Origin: an uncultured Spongiibacteraceae bacterium
Lineage (GTDB): Bacteria; Pseudomonadota; Gammaproteobacteria; Pseudomonadales; CAMLJR01
Direction: 5' to 3'
Length of the DNA stretch: 6,570 nt
NCBI GenBank assembly: GCA_946480345.1
Contig: CAMLJR010000153.1
Location: 1-6,570 of the forward strand
In this document: positions 1-5,728 of the stretch, piece after piece
Layout of the letters: each line of letters begins with the position of its first letter
Numbering within the stretch: position 1 is the first letter of the stretch
The notes under the pieces: generated by a model
Database searches by the model: none
Seen by the model: only the letters and a program-made list of their open reading frames with translations
Told to the model about the DNA's origin: nothing
Program-made: the position numbers and the translations under genes

Positions 1-171
1 GGCGCCGACGAGCGCGCCCATCGACGATCCACACACAATGTCGGGCTCGATCCCGATTTCGGACAACCCCTGCAACACGCCGATATGGGCAATACCGCGC
101 GCCGAGCCGGCACCGAGCGCGATGCCGATTTTTTTGCGTGCGGGAGTTTGGTTTATGGATCGGGCCTTCAT
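1..171 (-). CDS. RssA-like patatin phospholipase family protein (N-terminal part, cut by window edge)
   Basis: Reading leftwards from the ATG at 171-169, 57 codons stay open to the window edge, so the C-terminal part lies outside. After a short basic N-terminus ([13 protein letters not shown]), the protein has the glycine-rich oxyanion-hole motif GAGSARG at about residues 20-26. It then has [10 protein letters not shown] and, at about residues 48-52, the nucleophile elbow GSSMG (GxSxG, Ser50). These are the two N-terminal signatures of bacterial patatins, which use a Ser-Asp dyad to hydrolyse acyl esters of lipids. The catalytic Asp would be beyond the edge. Order and spacing of the motifs resemble E. 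coli RssA. The start is supported by an AGAGGT ribosome-binding site six bases upstream. There is no obvious signal peptide, so a cytoplasmic or membrane-associated enzyme is likely. The substrate cannot be told from this fragment. Confidence 0.88.
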   Translation of the reverse strand, partial: MKARSINQTPARKKIGIALGAGSARGIAHIGVLQGLSEIGIEPDIVCGSSMGALVGA

Positions 172-201
172 CGAGCTACCTCTGAGCTATCGCATCCTTT
201 A

Positions 202-230
202 ATAACAGATGTACCACAACAGACTTACAA
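202..230 (-). promoter_or_regulatory. Candidate sigma70 promoter for the patatin gene
   Basis: On the minus strand, TTGTAA (230-225) is followed after 17 bases by TGTTAT (207-202). That gives a predicted start of transcription near 195, about 24 bases before the patatin ATG. Spacing is ideal but the -10 match is only fair (4 of 6), so this is a pattern-based guess. An inverted repeat overlaps the -35 hexamer. Confidence 0.35.
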
Positions 231-245
231 CGATGGATCATCGTT
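229..245. repeat. 17-bp inverted repeat over the candidate patatin promoter
   Basis: AACGATG (229-235) and CATCGTT (239-245) are perfect 7-bp arms around a 3-base centre. The repeat touches the -35 hexamer of the candidate minus-strand promoter, which is where a repressor operator could sit. It lies in the 162-bp gap between the patatin and TfoX_C genes, where I see no gene and no clear intrinsic terminator. It could also be chance. Confidence 0.4.
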
Positions 246-333
246 CGGCAATCTGGATAGCTTTTTGTGCGACGGAGCCAGCCGATCTCGTTAACTTGAC
301 CGGCGTCGATCGATTAGGGTCTGCCGCAATACG

Positions 334-609
334 TCAGGTTTGATCGATAGCGCCGAAATGCCGATCGGCGGTCTGCACCAGATGATATTTTTCTTCGTCT
401 TCGAGTTCGTTCCAGTGAATGTCGCGAAGACCCGCATGCAGTGCGTACAGCAATACTTTCGAGACTTTAATGCCGCGCTCGCGGATGCGGTTATACGCTT
501 CCACGGCACCGACATGCTCAAGTTCCTTGCGGCTGCGAATCCCTACCGCGTGCAGCCAGTTGACAGAGGTGATACCGAGATTCTTCAATGCAAGCAAATC
601 GCTTTCCAT
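334..609 (-). CDS. Stand-alone TfoX C-terminal domain protein
   Basis: This 91-residue protein matches the TfoX C-terminal domain pattern over its whole length. It has LKNLGITSVNWLHAVGI (about residues 8-24), then LEHVGAVEAYNRIRERG (30-46), then LLYALHAGLRDIHWNEL (53-69). Proteins of this family have LxxLGxxSxxWLxxxGI, LxxLGAVxAYxxxK/R and LLYALxGALxxxHWNxL at the same places. The N-terminal TfoX domain is absent, so this is not the full two-domain competence regulator (Sxy/TfoX). Many bacteria carry such single-domain forms, whose role is not established; the helical fold is reminiscent of helix-hairpin-helix modules. I chose the internal ATG at 609-607 because GGGGAGG lies six bases upstream and homology begins right there. 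The longer open frame to 738 reads unlike a protein and covers the promoter. No terminator is evident downstream. Confidence 0.85.
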   Translation of the reverse strand: MESDLLALKNLGITSVNWLHAVGIRSRKELEHVGAVEAYNRIRERGIKVSKVLLYALHAGLRDIHWNELEDEEKYHLVQTADRHFGAIDQT

Positions 610-628
610 CTGCTGCCTCCCCTTCGAT

Positions 629-644
629 ACTGTCGCGCGACAGT
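629..644. promoter_or_regulatory. Perfect 16-bp palindrome, candidate operator of the TfoX_C gene
   Basis: ACTGTCGCGCGACAGT is its own reverse complement over all 16 bases. It lies 20-35 bases upstream of the TfoX_C start codon, between the Shine-Dalgarno sequence and the best candidate promoter. A dimeric repressor bound here would block the early transcribed region; alternatively the RNA could form a short hairpin in the leader. It resembles the CTGT...ACAG frame of LexA boxes, but the spacer is 6 rather than 8 bases. The binding protein is unknown. Confidence 0.5.
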
Positions 645-679
645 TTGTTGTAATTGTTATGTTTAATGACAAAGTTTTG

Positions 680-707
680 ATTATGTTCTGGCGCATTGTT
701 ATATCAA
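680..707 (-). promoter_or_regulatory. Candidate sigma70 promoter for the TfoX_C gene
   Basis: On the minus strand, TTGATA (707-702) is followed after 16 bases by CATAAT (685-680), a good pair of hexamers. This predicts transcription from about 673, with a leader of some 60 bases that includes the 16-bp palindrome. The region 610-782 is AT-rich compared with the genes and is the divergent control region for the TfoX_C and M15 peptidase genes. I found no equally good promoter in the plus direction. Confidence 0.42.
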
Positions 708-782
708 CTTCCATGCGTGCCCACAATTGGTAATACACAAAATGGGCACCAACCGAATATATCTATTCGCTATGGGACTATT

Positions 783-1535
783 GTGCAAAGCATTCCATTC
801 CTGACGCCGGAGGTGATCACCGGTCGCGACGATCATTTCATCGATCACGCCAGCATCGAGCGACCGCTCCACCGCGATGTCGTGGCGCCATGGCGGCGTC
901 TTGTCGCCGACGCGCGAATCGCCGGGTTCGAGCTGAGCGTTGCCAGCGGTTACCGTAATTACCAGCGCCAGCTGAAAATCTGGAACGACAAAGCCGGCGG
1001 CATGCGGCCGGTGTTCGACGATTGCGGCGAGCTGCTGGATTTAACCGATTGCGACGAGTGGACTAAAGCGCAGGCCATCTTGCGCTGGTCGGCACTGCCA
1101 GGCGCCTCCCGCCATCATTGGGGAACCGACCTCGATGTATATGATCGGGCGGTACTACCGGAGGGCTACCAGCTACAACTGAGCGCCGACGAATCCGACA
1201 ACCTGTTCGGCGCCTTTCACCGCTGGCTCGACGAGCGCATTGCCGCCGGTGCGGCGCACGGTTTTTTCCGTCCGTATCGCGAGGATCGCGGCGGCGTTTC
1301 TCCCGAGCGTTGGCATTTGAGTTACGCGCCGCTGGCATTGCGCTATCAACGCCAATTGGACCCGACCGCGTTATGGCAGGCGCTGGATTCGCCCGCGCTG
1401 ATGCTGCGCAGTGTCATCGAAACCCACTGGCCGACAATATTCGAGCGTTACATCCGGGTACCCGAAAGGCTGTATCCAGCCGAGTTCGCGAGCAAATTAT
1501 TTATGAATGGTCAGCACGAAGAACCAACGACATGA
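783..1535 (+). CDS. M15 (VanY-type) zinc D,D-/L,D-carboxypeptidase family protein
   Basis: This is a zinc peptidase that removes a terminal D-amino acid from peptidoglycan stem peptides. With the GTG start at 783 it has 250 residues. SGYRNYQRQ (about 55-63) is the substrate-binding loop. The motif SxHxxGxxxD is present as S109, H111, G114 and D118 (SRHHWGTDLD), giving two zinc ligands. ExWH is present as E175 and H178 (PERWHLSY), giving the general base and third ligand. The catalytic set is therefore complete. There is no signal peptide or membrane segment from any possible start, so the enzyme looks cytoplasmic. That suggests trimming of recycled muropeptides, as known for the M15-type cytosolic L,D-carboxypeptidase LdcV of Vibrio, rather than periplasmic wall editing. 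An in-frame ATG at 696 would add 29 residues that do not look like protein. The start choice is uncertain because its ribosome-binding site is weak. The stop overlaps the cysE start by four bases. Confidence 0.85.
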   Translation: MQSIPFLTPEVITGRDDHFIDHASIERPLHRDVVAPWRRLVADARIAGFELSVASGYRNYQRQLKIWNDKAGGMRPVFDDCGELLDLTDCDEWTKAQAILRWSALPGASRHHWGTDLDVYDRAVLPEGYQLQLSADESDNLFGAFHRWLDERIAAGAAHGFFRPYREDRGGVSPERWHLSYAPLALRYQRQLDPTALWQALDSPALMLRSVIETHWPTIFERYIRVPERLYPAEFASKLFMNGQHEEPTT

Positions 1536-2335
1536 ACACCGACGAACGCATGCGCAATGCGCATTGGCTATGGCAGCAAATTCGCGCCGAAGGCCAGCAA
1601 CTGGTCAGTGGCGAACCGCTGCTGGCGAGCTTTTACCATGCCAATCTGCTGCATCACGCATCGTTGGCATCGGCCGTGGCGTACCTGATCGCGAGCAAGA
1701 TCGGCGACCGCGATGTGCCCGCGATGTTGTTGCAGCAAGTGTGCGATGAAGCGTATGCAATGGAGCCCGAGCTGATCGAGCGGGCAGCCGCGGATTGTCT
1801 GGCGCATTACGATCGCGACCCCGCCTGCCAGCATTACTCGATGCCCTTGCTGTATTTCAAAGGCTTCCATGCCGTGCAGGCATACCGCATTGCGCACTGG
1901 TTATGGCAGCAACAGCGGCAGGCGCTCGCGTTATTTATGCAGAATCGCATTGCCAGCGTTTTCGATGTCGACATTCATCCAGCCGCCCGAATCGGCGCAG
2001 GGCTGATGGTCGATCACGGCACCGGTGTCGTGATCGGCGAAACAGCCGTGCTCGGCGATAACATTTCAATGCTGCATTCGGTGACTCTCGGCGGCTGCGG
2101 CACCGATCCGATACGCCGTCATCCGCTCGTCCATGACGGTGTGCTGATCGCGAGCGGCGCCAAATTGCTCGGCCCGATCGATATTGGCACCGGCGCGAAA
2201 ATCGCGGCGGGCAGTGTCGTGCTGAACGATGTGCCCGCGCACGCGACTGTGGCCGGCGTGCCGGCGCGCGTGGTTGGCAAACCCAGTGCAATATCGGCCT
2301 CTTTCGATATGGATCAGCAGCTCGAAGAGGGTTGA
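1532..2335 (+). CDS. cysE: Serine O-acetyltransferase, long form, lacking the C-terminal tail
   Basis: CysE transfers acetyl from acetyl-CoA to L-serine, giving O-acetylserine, the first committed step of cysteine synthesis in the cytoplasm. The 267 residues hold an N-terminal helical SAT domain (about 10-140) and a left-handed beta-helix of hexapeptide repeats (about 143-250). The helix contains DIHPAARIG, DHGTGVVIGE and AGVPARVVGKP. Aligning to E. coli CysE with a shift of 4, the catalytic Asp and His are D147 and H162. The serine-site residues D96, D161, R196 and H197 are also present. Two things are odd. The usual TGKxxGDRHP loop reads CGTDPIRRHP. The protein also ends five residues after DMDQ, without the tail and terminal isoleucine that dock into cysteine synthase in E. 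coli. The start ATG overlaps the upstream stop (ATGA), which implies coupled translation; its own ribosome-binding site is poor. Confidence 0.93.
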   Translation: MNTDERMRNAHWLWQQIRAEGQQLVSGEPLLASFYHANLLHHASLASAVAYLIASKIGDRDVPAMLLQQVCDEAYAMEPELIERAAADCLAHYDRDPACQHYSMPLLYFKGFHAVQAYRIAHWLWQQQRQALALFMQNRIASVFDVDIHPAARIGAGLMVDHGTGVVIGETAVLGDNISMLHSVTLGGCGTDPIRRHPLVHDGVLIASGAKLLGPIDIGTGAKIAAGSVVLNDVPAHATVAGVPARVVGKPSAISASFDMDQQLEEG

Positions 2336-2579
2336 TCTTCGGCGGCCAATACACTGCGCAAAAGTTGTACTGATCAATGTTTATCCGTTACATTTAGCGC
2401 CGCGCATGGGAGCCCACTAGTGCATAAAAACAAGGGTGCGCGGTGTTTAACGAGATAGTTTCGTAAATTAAATAATTCTTAGTACTGCATGCAGCATGGA
2501 TTGGCCGCTGCAGGTACGTCTATTTCATGGATGCGCCTGCGCTAACGACGATGCGGGCGAACAATTTCCGGAGTGAAAC
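2336..2579. other. Intergenic region between cysE and the AP2-like gene
   Basis: No convincing gene and no clear intrinsic terminator for cysE are visible in these 244 bases. There is a long-loop inverted repeat, CCGCGCA (2400-2406) with TGCGCGG (2437-2443). An AT-rich stretch at about 2461-2482 may hold the promoter of the next gene, although no hexamer pair is good. There is also a perfect 10-bp palindrome CTGCATGCAG (2485-2494), whose right part can instead pair as TGCAGC (2490-2495) with GCTGCA (2507-2512). The next gene would then have a leader of roughly 100 bases. None of these elements is strong enough to name. Confidence 0.4.
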
Positions 2580-3062
2580 GTGAGCGTTAAATTGATCGAC
2601 AACGAAGCCTTCTACGGCTATCGGGTGCGCCGTACTATCGACGGCAAACTGTTCCAGGAATATTTCTCATTGAAAGACGGCGGCGAACGGCTACAGGGCC
2701 GAATGCGCCGAAGTGTCGAGCAAAATGCGTTTCGCCGCGATTCGGAATTAGCCGAATTGCAGATGAAAATACGCGATCGCAATAAAGGTGATCGTTGTTT
2801 CAATAGCGATGGCACCGTGCGCGGCATCAGCTATCTGATGAAGACCGAAAAAAGTGGTTCGGTGACACCGATTTTTCAGCTCGGCATTGCCTCCGAACTC
2901 GAACAGAAAATTGTCTGTACCAGCTTTTCGGTCAGGGCGCATGGGACTGAGGAAGCCTGGCGCAAGGCGGTCGATACCTACGCCAAACACAAAGTCATTC
3001 GCAAAAACACCAAGCTTTATAAGCAACTGCTCGCCAGTAAGCCCGCGAAAGGCGAGAAGTAA
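2580..3062 (+). CDS. Uncharacterised protein with two AP2-like beta-sheet/helix units
   Basis: I do not recognise a named family. The 160-residue protein is basic and soluble, with no signal peptide or membrane segment. The second half (about 81-137) reads RGISYLMKTEKSGSVTPIFQ, then a strand, then TSFSVRAHGTEEAWRKAVDTYAKHK. Three short strands followed by a helix beginning at G-x-E-E-A-W-x-x-A is the layout of AP2/ERF-type DNA-binding domains, where the text is often FSVxxxGxEEAxxxA. The first half (about 12-38) repeats the idea more weakly: YGYRVRRTIDGKLFQEYFSL, followed by a charged helix. This suggests, without proof, a nucleic-acid-binding protein made of two AP2-like units. The start is the GTG at 2580, with GGAG six bases upstream. 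The gene stands alone, transcribed towards ppa and closed by the shared terminator. DNA binding is my inference from pattern only. Confidence 0.72.
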   Translation: MSVKLIDNEAFYGYRVRRTIDGKLFQEYFSLKDGGERLQGRMRRSVEQNAFRRDSELAELQMKIRDRNKGDRCFNSDGTVRGISYLMKTEKSGSVTPIFQLGIASELEQKIVCTSFSVRAHGTEEAWRKAVDTYAKHKVIRKNTKLYKQLLASKPAKGEK

Positions 3063-3082
3063 ATCGGTTGATAAACGCTCAA

Positions 3083-3116
3083 ATAAAAAACGCCGCGTGA
3101 TAGCGGCGTTTTTTAT
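3083..3116. terminator. Bidirectional Rho-independent terminator between the AP2-like gene and ppa
   Basis: Arms CGCCGC (3091-3096) and GCGGCG (3103-3108) enclose a 6-base loop. They are flanked by six A on the left and six T on the right, so the full stem is 14 bp (3083-3096 with 3103-3116). Read on either strand it gives a GC-rich hairpin followed by a U-tract. It lies 20 bases after the plus-strand stop and about 35 bases after the ppa stop, and so serves both convergent genes. Confidence 0.93.
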
Positions 3117-3151
3117 GGTGTGCGCTTTTTTTGTTCAGGGTGATAGGGGGC

Positions 3152-3679
3152 TTATTTCTTATACGCAGCAGCGGCTTTGGTGATGGCTGCGCGCGCCGCA
3201 TCGGCACCTTCCCAGTTATCCACCTTCACCCATTTGCCCGGCTCGAGATCTTTATAGTTCTCAAAGAAATGCTGGATTTGTTTCAACAGCAATTCGGGCA
3301 GATCGGTGTATTCCTTCACGTTTTTGTACAGCGCGGTCAATTTGTCGTGCGGTACCGCGATCACTTTCGCGTCCTGACCGGCTTCGTCGCTCATGTTCAA
3401 TACGCCAACCGGGCGCGCGCGAATCACCGAGCCAGGCACCACCGGATAAGGCGTAATAACCAGCACGTCGAGCGGATCGCCATCGTCGCCAAGCGTTTGC
3501 GGGATGAAGCCGTAGTTGGCCGGATAGAACATCGGCGTAGCCATGAAACGATCGACAAATACCGCATCCGCGTCTTTATCGATTTCGTATTTGATCGGCG
3601 TGCTGTTCGCAGGAATTTCGATCGCGACATAAATGTCGTTCGGAAGGTCCTTGCCGGCTGGAATTTTGTCGAAGCTCAT
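3152..3679 (-). CDS. ppa: Inorganic pyrophosphatase, family I
   Basis: Ppa hydrolyses pyrophosphate to two phosphates in the cytoplasm, which drives nucleic-acid, protein and activated-precursor synthesis forward. The 175 residues match the usual bacterial length (E. coli about 176). The signature DGDPLDV is at 66-72, with metal ligands D66, D68 and D71. Other active-site residues fall where expected: E21, K30, E32, R44, Y52 and Y56 (FYPANYGF), D98, D103 and K105 ([10 protein letters not shown]). The family I enzyme is a magnesium-dependent hexamer in bacteria. I placed the start at the ATG at 3679-3677, which has AAAGG eight bases upstream and begins the family's usual [16 protein letters not shown]. 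The open frame runs on to 4177, but that extension crosses the promoter and the PilZ gene and is not protein-like. Convergent with the AP2-like gene and divergent from the PilZ gene. Confidence 0.97.
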   Translation of the reverse strand: MSFDKIPAGKDLPNDIYVAIEIPANSTPIKYEIDKDADAVFVDRFMATPMFYPANYGFIPQTLGDDGDPLDVLVITPYPVVPGSVIRARPVGVLNMSDEAGQDAKVIAVPHDKLTALYKNVKEYTDLPELLLKQIQHFFENYKDLEPGKWVKVDNWEGADAARAAITKAAAAYKK

Positions 3680-3742
3680 AAGATCTGCCTTTGATTGCTG
3701 GGGGTGAGTAAAACCACAGGGGTGAAAAGTGGAGGACGGCGA

Positions 3743-3771
3743 ATTATAACGAGGTCGTATTGAAGATCGAA
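3743..3771 (-). promoter_or_regulatory. Candidate sigma70 promoter for ppa
   Basis: A perfect TATAAT lies on the minus strand at 3748-3743. Seventeen bases upstream is TTCGAT (3771-3766), a poor -35. Transcription would start near 3736, leaving a leader of about 57 bases. That leader carries GGGGTGA (plus-strand reading) twice, at 3701-3707 and 3719-3725, 18 bases apart. Confidence 0.5.
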
Positions 3772-3780
3772 ACGTCCATT

Positions 3781-3811
3781 TTGGCGACAGCCGGAATTGC
3801 TGTGCTAGTCT
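3781..3811 (+). promoter_or_regulatory. Candidate promoter for the PilZ gene
   Basis: TTGGCG (3781-3786) and an extended -10, TGCTAGTCT (3803-3811, hexamer TAGTCT at 3806-3811), face the PilZ gene. The spacing of 19 bases is long, but the TGn extension could compensate. Transcription would begin about 25 bases before the GTG start, back to back with the ppa promoter. Confidence 0.3.
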
Positions 3812-3842
3812 CAAAGGCGGATATAAACACCGAGGATGTGCC

Positions 3843-4136
3843 GTGAGTTTTGAGAATAACCGCCGCTTTCCGCGCACGCGTCTGCGTGCCGAAGTGAAGC
3901 TGAAACATCCGGAAGTGGGCGAACAAACCGCGCACACGCGGGATATCTCGGAAGGTGGAGCATTCGTTCTAAGCCATAATATTCGCCTGCCGAATGTGGG
4001 CGACATCATCGAAGTGCAGGTGCAGGGACTTGCCGGCGAGCAGGCACCGGTCGTGCAAATGCTGGTCGCGCGTATCGATGCCGACGGCATGGCGCTCGAA
4101 TTTATCAACGCCCCGGCTTCCACCGCCGACAACTGA
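3843..4136 (+). CDS. Single-domain PilZ protein (probable c-di-GMP receptor)
   Basis: PilZ domains bind the second messenger cyclic di-GMP and pass the signal on to motility, adhesion or polysaccharide machinery. This 97-residue protein is essentially one PilZ domain. The arginine motif is NRRFPRTRL with R7xxxR11, and the second motif DxSxxG is D34-I-S36-E-G-G39 ([11 protein letters not shown]). Both c-di-GMP contact motifs are intact, so binding is expected, unlike the degenerate type IV pilus PilZ proteins. The rest is beta-rich ([24 protein letters not shown]), as in the PilZ barrel. Start is the GTG at 3843 with GAGG about eight bases upstream; the nearby ATG at 3836 is out of frame. The gene stands alone, so its partner cannot be read from context. 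No signal peptide; cytoplasmic. Confidence 0.93.
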   Translation: MSFENNRRFPRTRLRAEVKLKHPEVGEQTAHTRDISEGGAFVLSHNIRLPNVGDIIEVQVQGLAGEQAPVVQMLVARIDADGMALEFINAPASTADN

Positions 4137-4139
4137 AAT

Positions 4140-4328
4140 CCGGCGCGTGCCGGTGGTACCATTAACCCCGCATCCAAACATATCTTCCTGATGTATTTGG
4201 ATTTCGCGGCTAAAGCCGCAGGAAACGCATCCTGCGTTCGTTATCAACCCGACAATATTTATTGCCGGGTTGATATCCAGCCCGCAATTCTCACCGACCG
4301 TATTCCACAGCGCGCAGGATAGTTCGGC
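4140..4328. other. Spacer between the PilZ gene and mpl, packed with inverted repeats
   Basis: No gene or standard promoter is visible. Five inverted repeats follow one another: CCGGC/GCCGG (4140-4153), ATCCAAA/TTTGGAT (4172-4202), GCGGC/GCCGC around TAAA (4206-4219), CGCAGGA/TCCTGCG (4217-4236), and a 10-bp perfect stem TATCAACCCG/CGGGTTGATA (4242-4275). None is followed by a T-run, so they are not intrinsic terminators. The 4206-4219 hairpin resembles the core of REP-type extragenic palindromes. The spacer could be an mpl leader, a repeat element, or both. Confidence 0.6.
4217..4320 (+). promoter_or_regulatory. Possible translational switch in the mpl leader (anti-SD / anti-anti-SD)
   Basis: The mpl ribosome-binding site lies in CGCAGGAT (4313-4320). 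An exact 8-base complement, ATCCTGCG, sits upstream at 4229-4236 and could hide it. That complement is itself paired by CGCAGGA at 4217-4223 in a 7-bp hairpin with a 6-base loop. The two pairings exclude each other, as in ribosome-site switches. The stem at 4242-4275 fits inside both folds. This is inferred from complementarity alone and needs a transcript starting upstream of 4217. Confidence 0.3.
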
Positions 4329-5702
4329 ATGCACATTCACATTCTCGGTATCTGCGGCACCTTCATGGGCAGCCTGGCGCTAATCGCACGCCAGCTCGGT
4401 CATCAGGTGAGCGGTTCCGATACCGGCGTTTACCCGCCGATGAGTACGCAACTCGCCGCGCAGGGCATCGAGCTTTGCGAAGGTTATTTGCCTCAGCATC
4501 TCGAGCCGGCTCCTGACCTCGTCATCATTGGCAATGCGCTGTCGCGCGGTAATGCCGCCGTTGAATACGTGCTCGAGCGCGGTCTGCCCTACACCTCCGG
4601 CCCGCAATGGCTGTGCGATCAGGGGCTGCAAAATCGTTGGGTTCTTGCCTGCGCCGGCACCCACGGCAAAACCACGACGAGCAGTTTGCTGACGTGGTTG
4701 CTCGAAGCGAACGGCTATAACCCCGGCTATCTGATCGGCGGCGTGCCGGAAAATTTTGATGTGTCCGCGCGTCTTACCGACAGCAATTTTTTCGTCATCG
4801 AAGCCGATGAATACGATTGCGCATTTTTCGATAAGCGTTCGAAGTTCGTGCATTACCGGCCGCGCACCGCCGTTTTGAACAACCTCGAATTCGACCACGC
4901 CGATATTTTCCCAGACCTCGCCGCAATTCAACGCCAGTTCCATCATCTCGTGCGCACGATTCCGGCGAGCGGTCGCATTATTTATCCCGCTGCCGATCGC
5001 GCCTTGAACGAAGTGTTAGAGATGGGCTGCTGGTCCGAGCGCGCAACCACTGGCTTGGAAGCCGGCGTCGAATGGCAGGCGCGATTGTGCAGCGACGACG
5101 GCACCAGTTTCGATGTGTTGCAGCATGGCGAACTGCGTGGGCGCGTCAACTGGAATCAAACCGGTTTGCACAATGTGCAGAATGCATTGAGTGCAATCGC
5201 GGCTGCACATCATGTCGGAGTGCGCGCTGCCGATGCGATCGCCGCGTGCGCAGATTTCGCCGGCGTCAAACGGCGCATGGAATTAATTGCGAATATCAAC
5301 GGCATTCATGTGTACGACGATTTCGCACATCATCCGACCGCGATTGCGACGACGCTCGAAGGATTGCGCGCGCGCGTTGGCGATCAGCGCATCATCGCGG
5401 TAATCGAGCCGCGCTCGAATACGATGCGATTAGGCGTGCATTTGCAGCGCCTGGCGCCCGCCACCGGCAGTGCCGATCGCGTGATCTGGTATCAGCCGCC
5501 GGGGTTGGATTGGTCGCTGCAACCGGTAATTGGCGCGAGCACGACACCGGCGGAAATTATCGACAGCGTCGAGCGCATCGTCGCCGATCTAACACAGCAA
5601 CTCAGCGGCGGTGAACATGTCGTCATCATGAGTAACGGCGGTTTTGGTGGCATCCATAAAAAACTTGTGGCTGCGCTGCAACAGCGGTTTCAGCAGCAGT
5701 GA
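4329..5702 (+). CDS. mpl: UDP-N-acetylmuramate:L-Ala-gamma-D-Glu-meso-DAP ligase (murein peptide ligase)
   Basis: Mpl joins the tripeptide L-Ala-gamma-D-Glu-meso-diaminopimelate, recovered from old cell wall, to UDP-MurNAc using ATP. It thus returns the peptide to peptidoglycan synthesis in the cytoplasm. The 457 residues equal the E. coli length. Mur-ligase landmarks appear in order: the N-terminal Rossmann start HIHILGICGTFMGSLA, the ATP loop GTHGKTTT (110-117), EADEYDCAFFDKRSKF (158-173), NNLEFDHADIF (184-194), GVKRRME (312-318), DDFAHHPTA (330-338) and EPRSNTMR (360-367). The ICGTFMG start and the EADEYDCAFFD block distinguish Mpl from MurC. The start ATG has AGGA nine bases upstream. Presence of Mpl implies a Gram-negative with meso-DAP wall and active murein recycling. 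The long structured spacer upstream suggests separate control from the PilZ gene. ubiX follows in the same direction after 157 bases. Confidence 0.97.
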   Translation: MHIHILGICGTFMGSLALIARQLGHQVSGSDTGVYPPMSTQLAAQGIELCEGYLPQHLEPAPDLVIIGNALSRGNAAVEYVLERGLPYTSGPQWLCDQGLQNRWVLACAGTHGKTTTSSLLTWLLEANGYNPGYLIGGVPENFDVSARLTDSNFFVIEADEYDCAFFDKRSKFVHYRPRTAVLNNLEFDHADIFPDLAAIQRQFHHLVRTIPASGRIIYPAADRALNEVLEMGCWSERATTGLEAGVEWQARLCSDDGTSFDVLQHGELRGRVNWNQTGLHNVQNALSAIAAAHHVGVRAADAIAACADFAGVKRRMELIANINGIHVYDDFAHHPTAIATTLEGLRARVGDQRIIAVIEPRSNTMRLGVHLQRLAPATGSADRVIWYQPPGLDWSLQPVIGASTTPAEIIDSVERIVADLTQQLSGGEHVVIMSNGGFGGIHKKLVAALQQRFQQQ

Positions 5703-5728
5703 AGTTTGTGCCACGAATTCGCCGCTCC

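Noticed and set aside
629..644. LexA (SOS) box reading of CTGT...ACAG
   Set aside because: The gammaproteobacterial box needs eight bases between CTGT and ACAG; here there are six, and the centre is GC rather than AT.
610..738. Longer start for the TfoX_C gene
   Set aside because: The extension covers the palindrome and candidate promoter, while the ATG at 609 has a strong GGGGAGG upstream.
696..782. ATG start at 696 for the M15 peptidase
   Set aside because: The extra 29 residues show no signal peptide or family similarity and overlap the divergent promoter region; the GTG at 783 fits the family start better, though its ribosome-binding site is weak.
2400..2443. CCGCGCA/TGCGCGG hairpin as cysE terminator
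   Set aside because: The loop is 30 bases and no U-tract follows the right arm; weak evidence for termination.
3131..3694. 187-codon open frame antisense to ppa
   Set aside because: It is fully explained as the opposite strand of a well-conserved gene.
3701..3725. Direct repeat GGGGTGA twice in the ppa leader
   Set aside because: Two 7-base copies 18 bases apart downstream of the promoter are too little to support an operator claim.
3680..4177. N-terminal extension of ppa by 166 residues
   Set aside because: It would run through the ppa promoter and antisense to the PilZ gene, its text is not protein-like, and ppa has a standard start with a ribosome-binding site at 3679.
4242..4275. Intrinsic terminator for the PilZ gene
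   Set aside because: The 10-bp stem is strong but no T-run follows on either strand, and it lies over 100 bases past the stop.
4380..4946. 188-codon open frame antisense to mpl
   Set aside because: It is a shadow of mpl codon bias; no recognisable domain, no supported start.
5072..5614. 180-codon plus-strand frame inside mpl
   Set aside because: Arg/Cys-rich out-of-frame reading of mpl; no domain.
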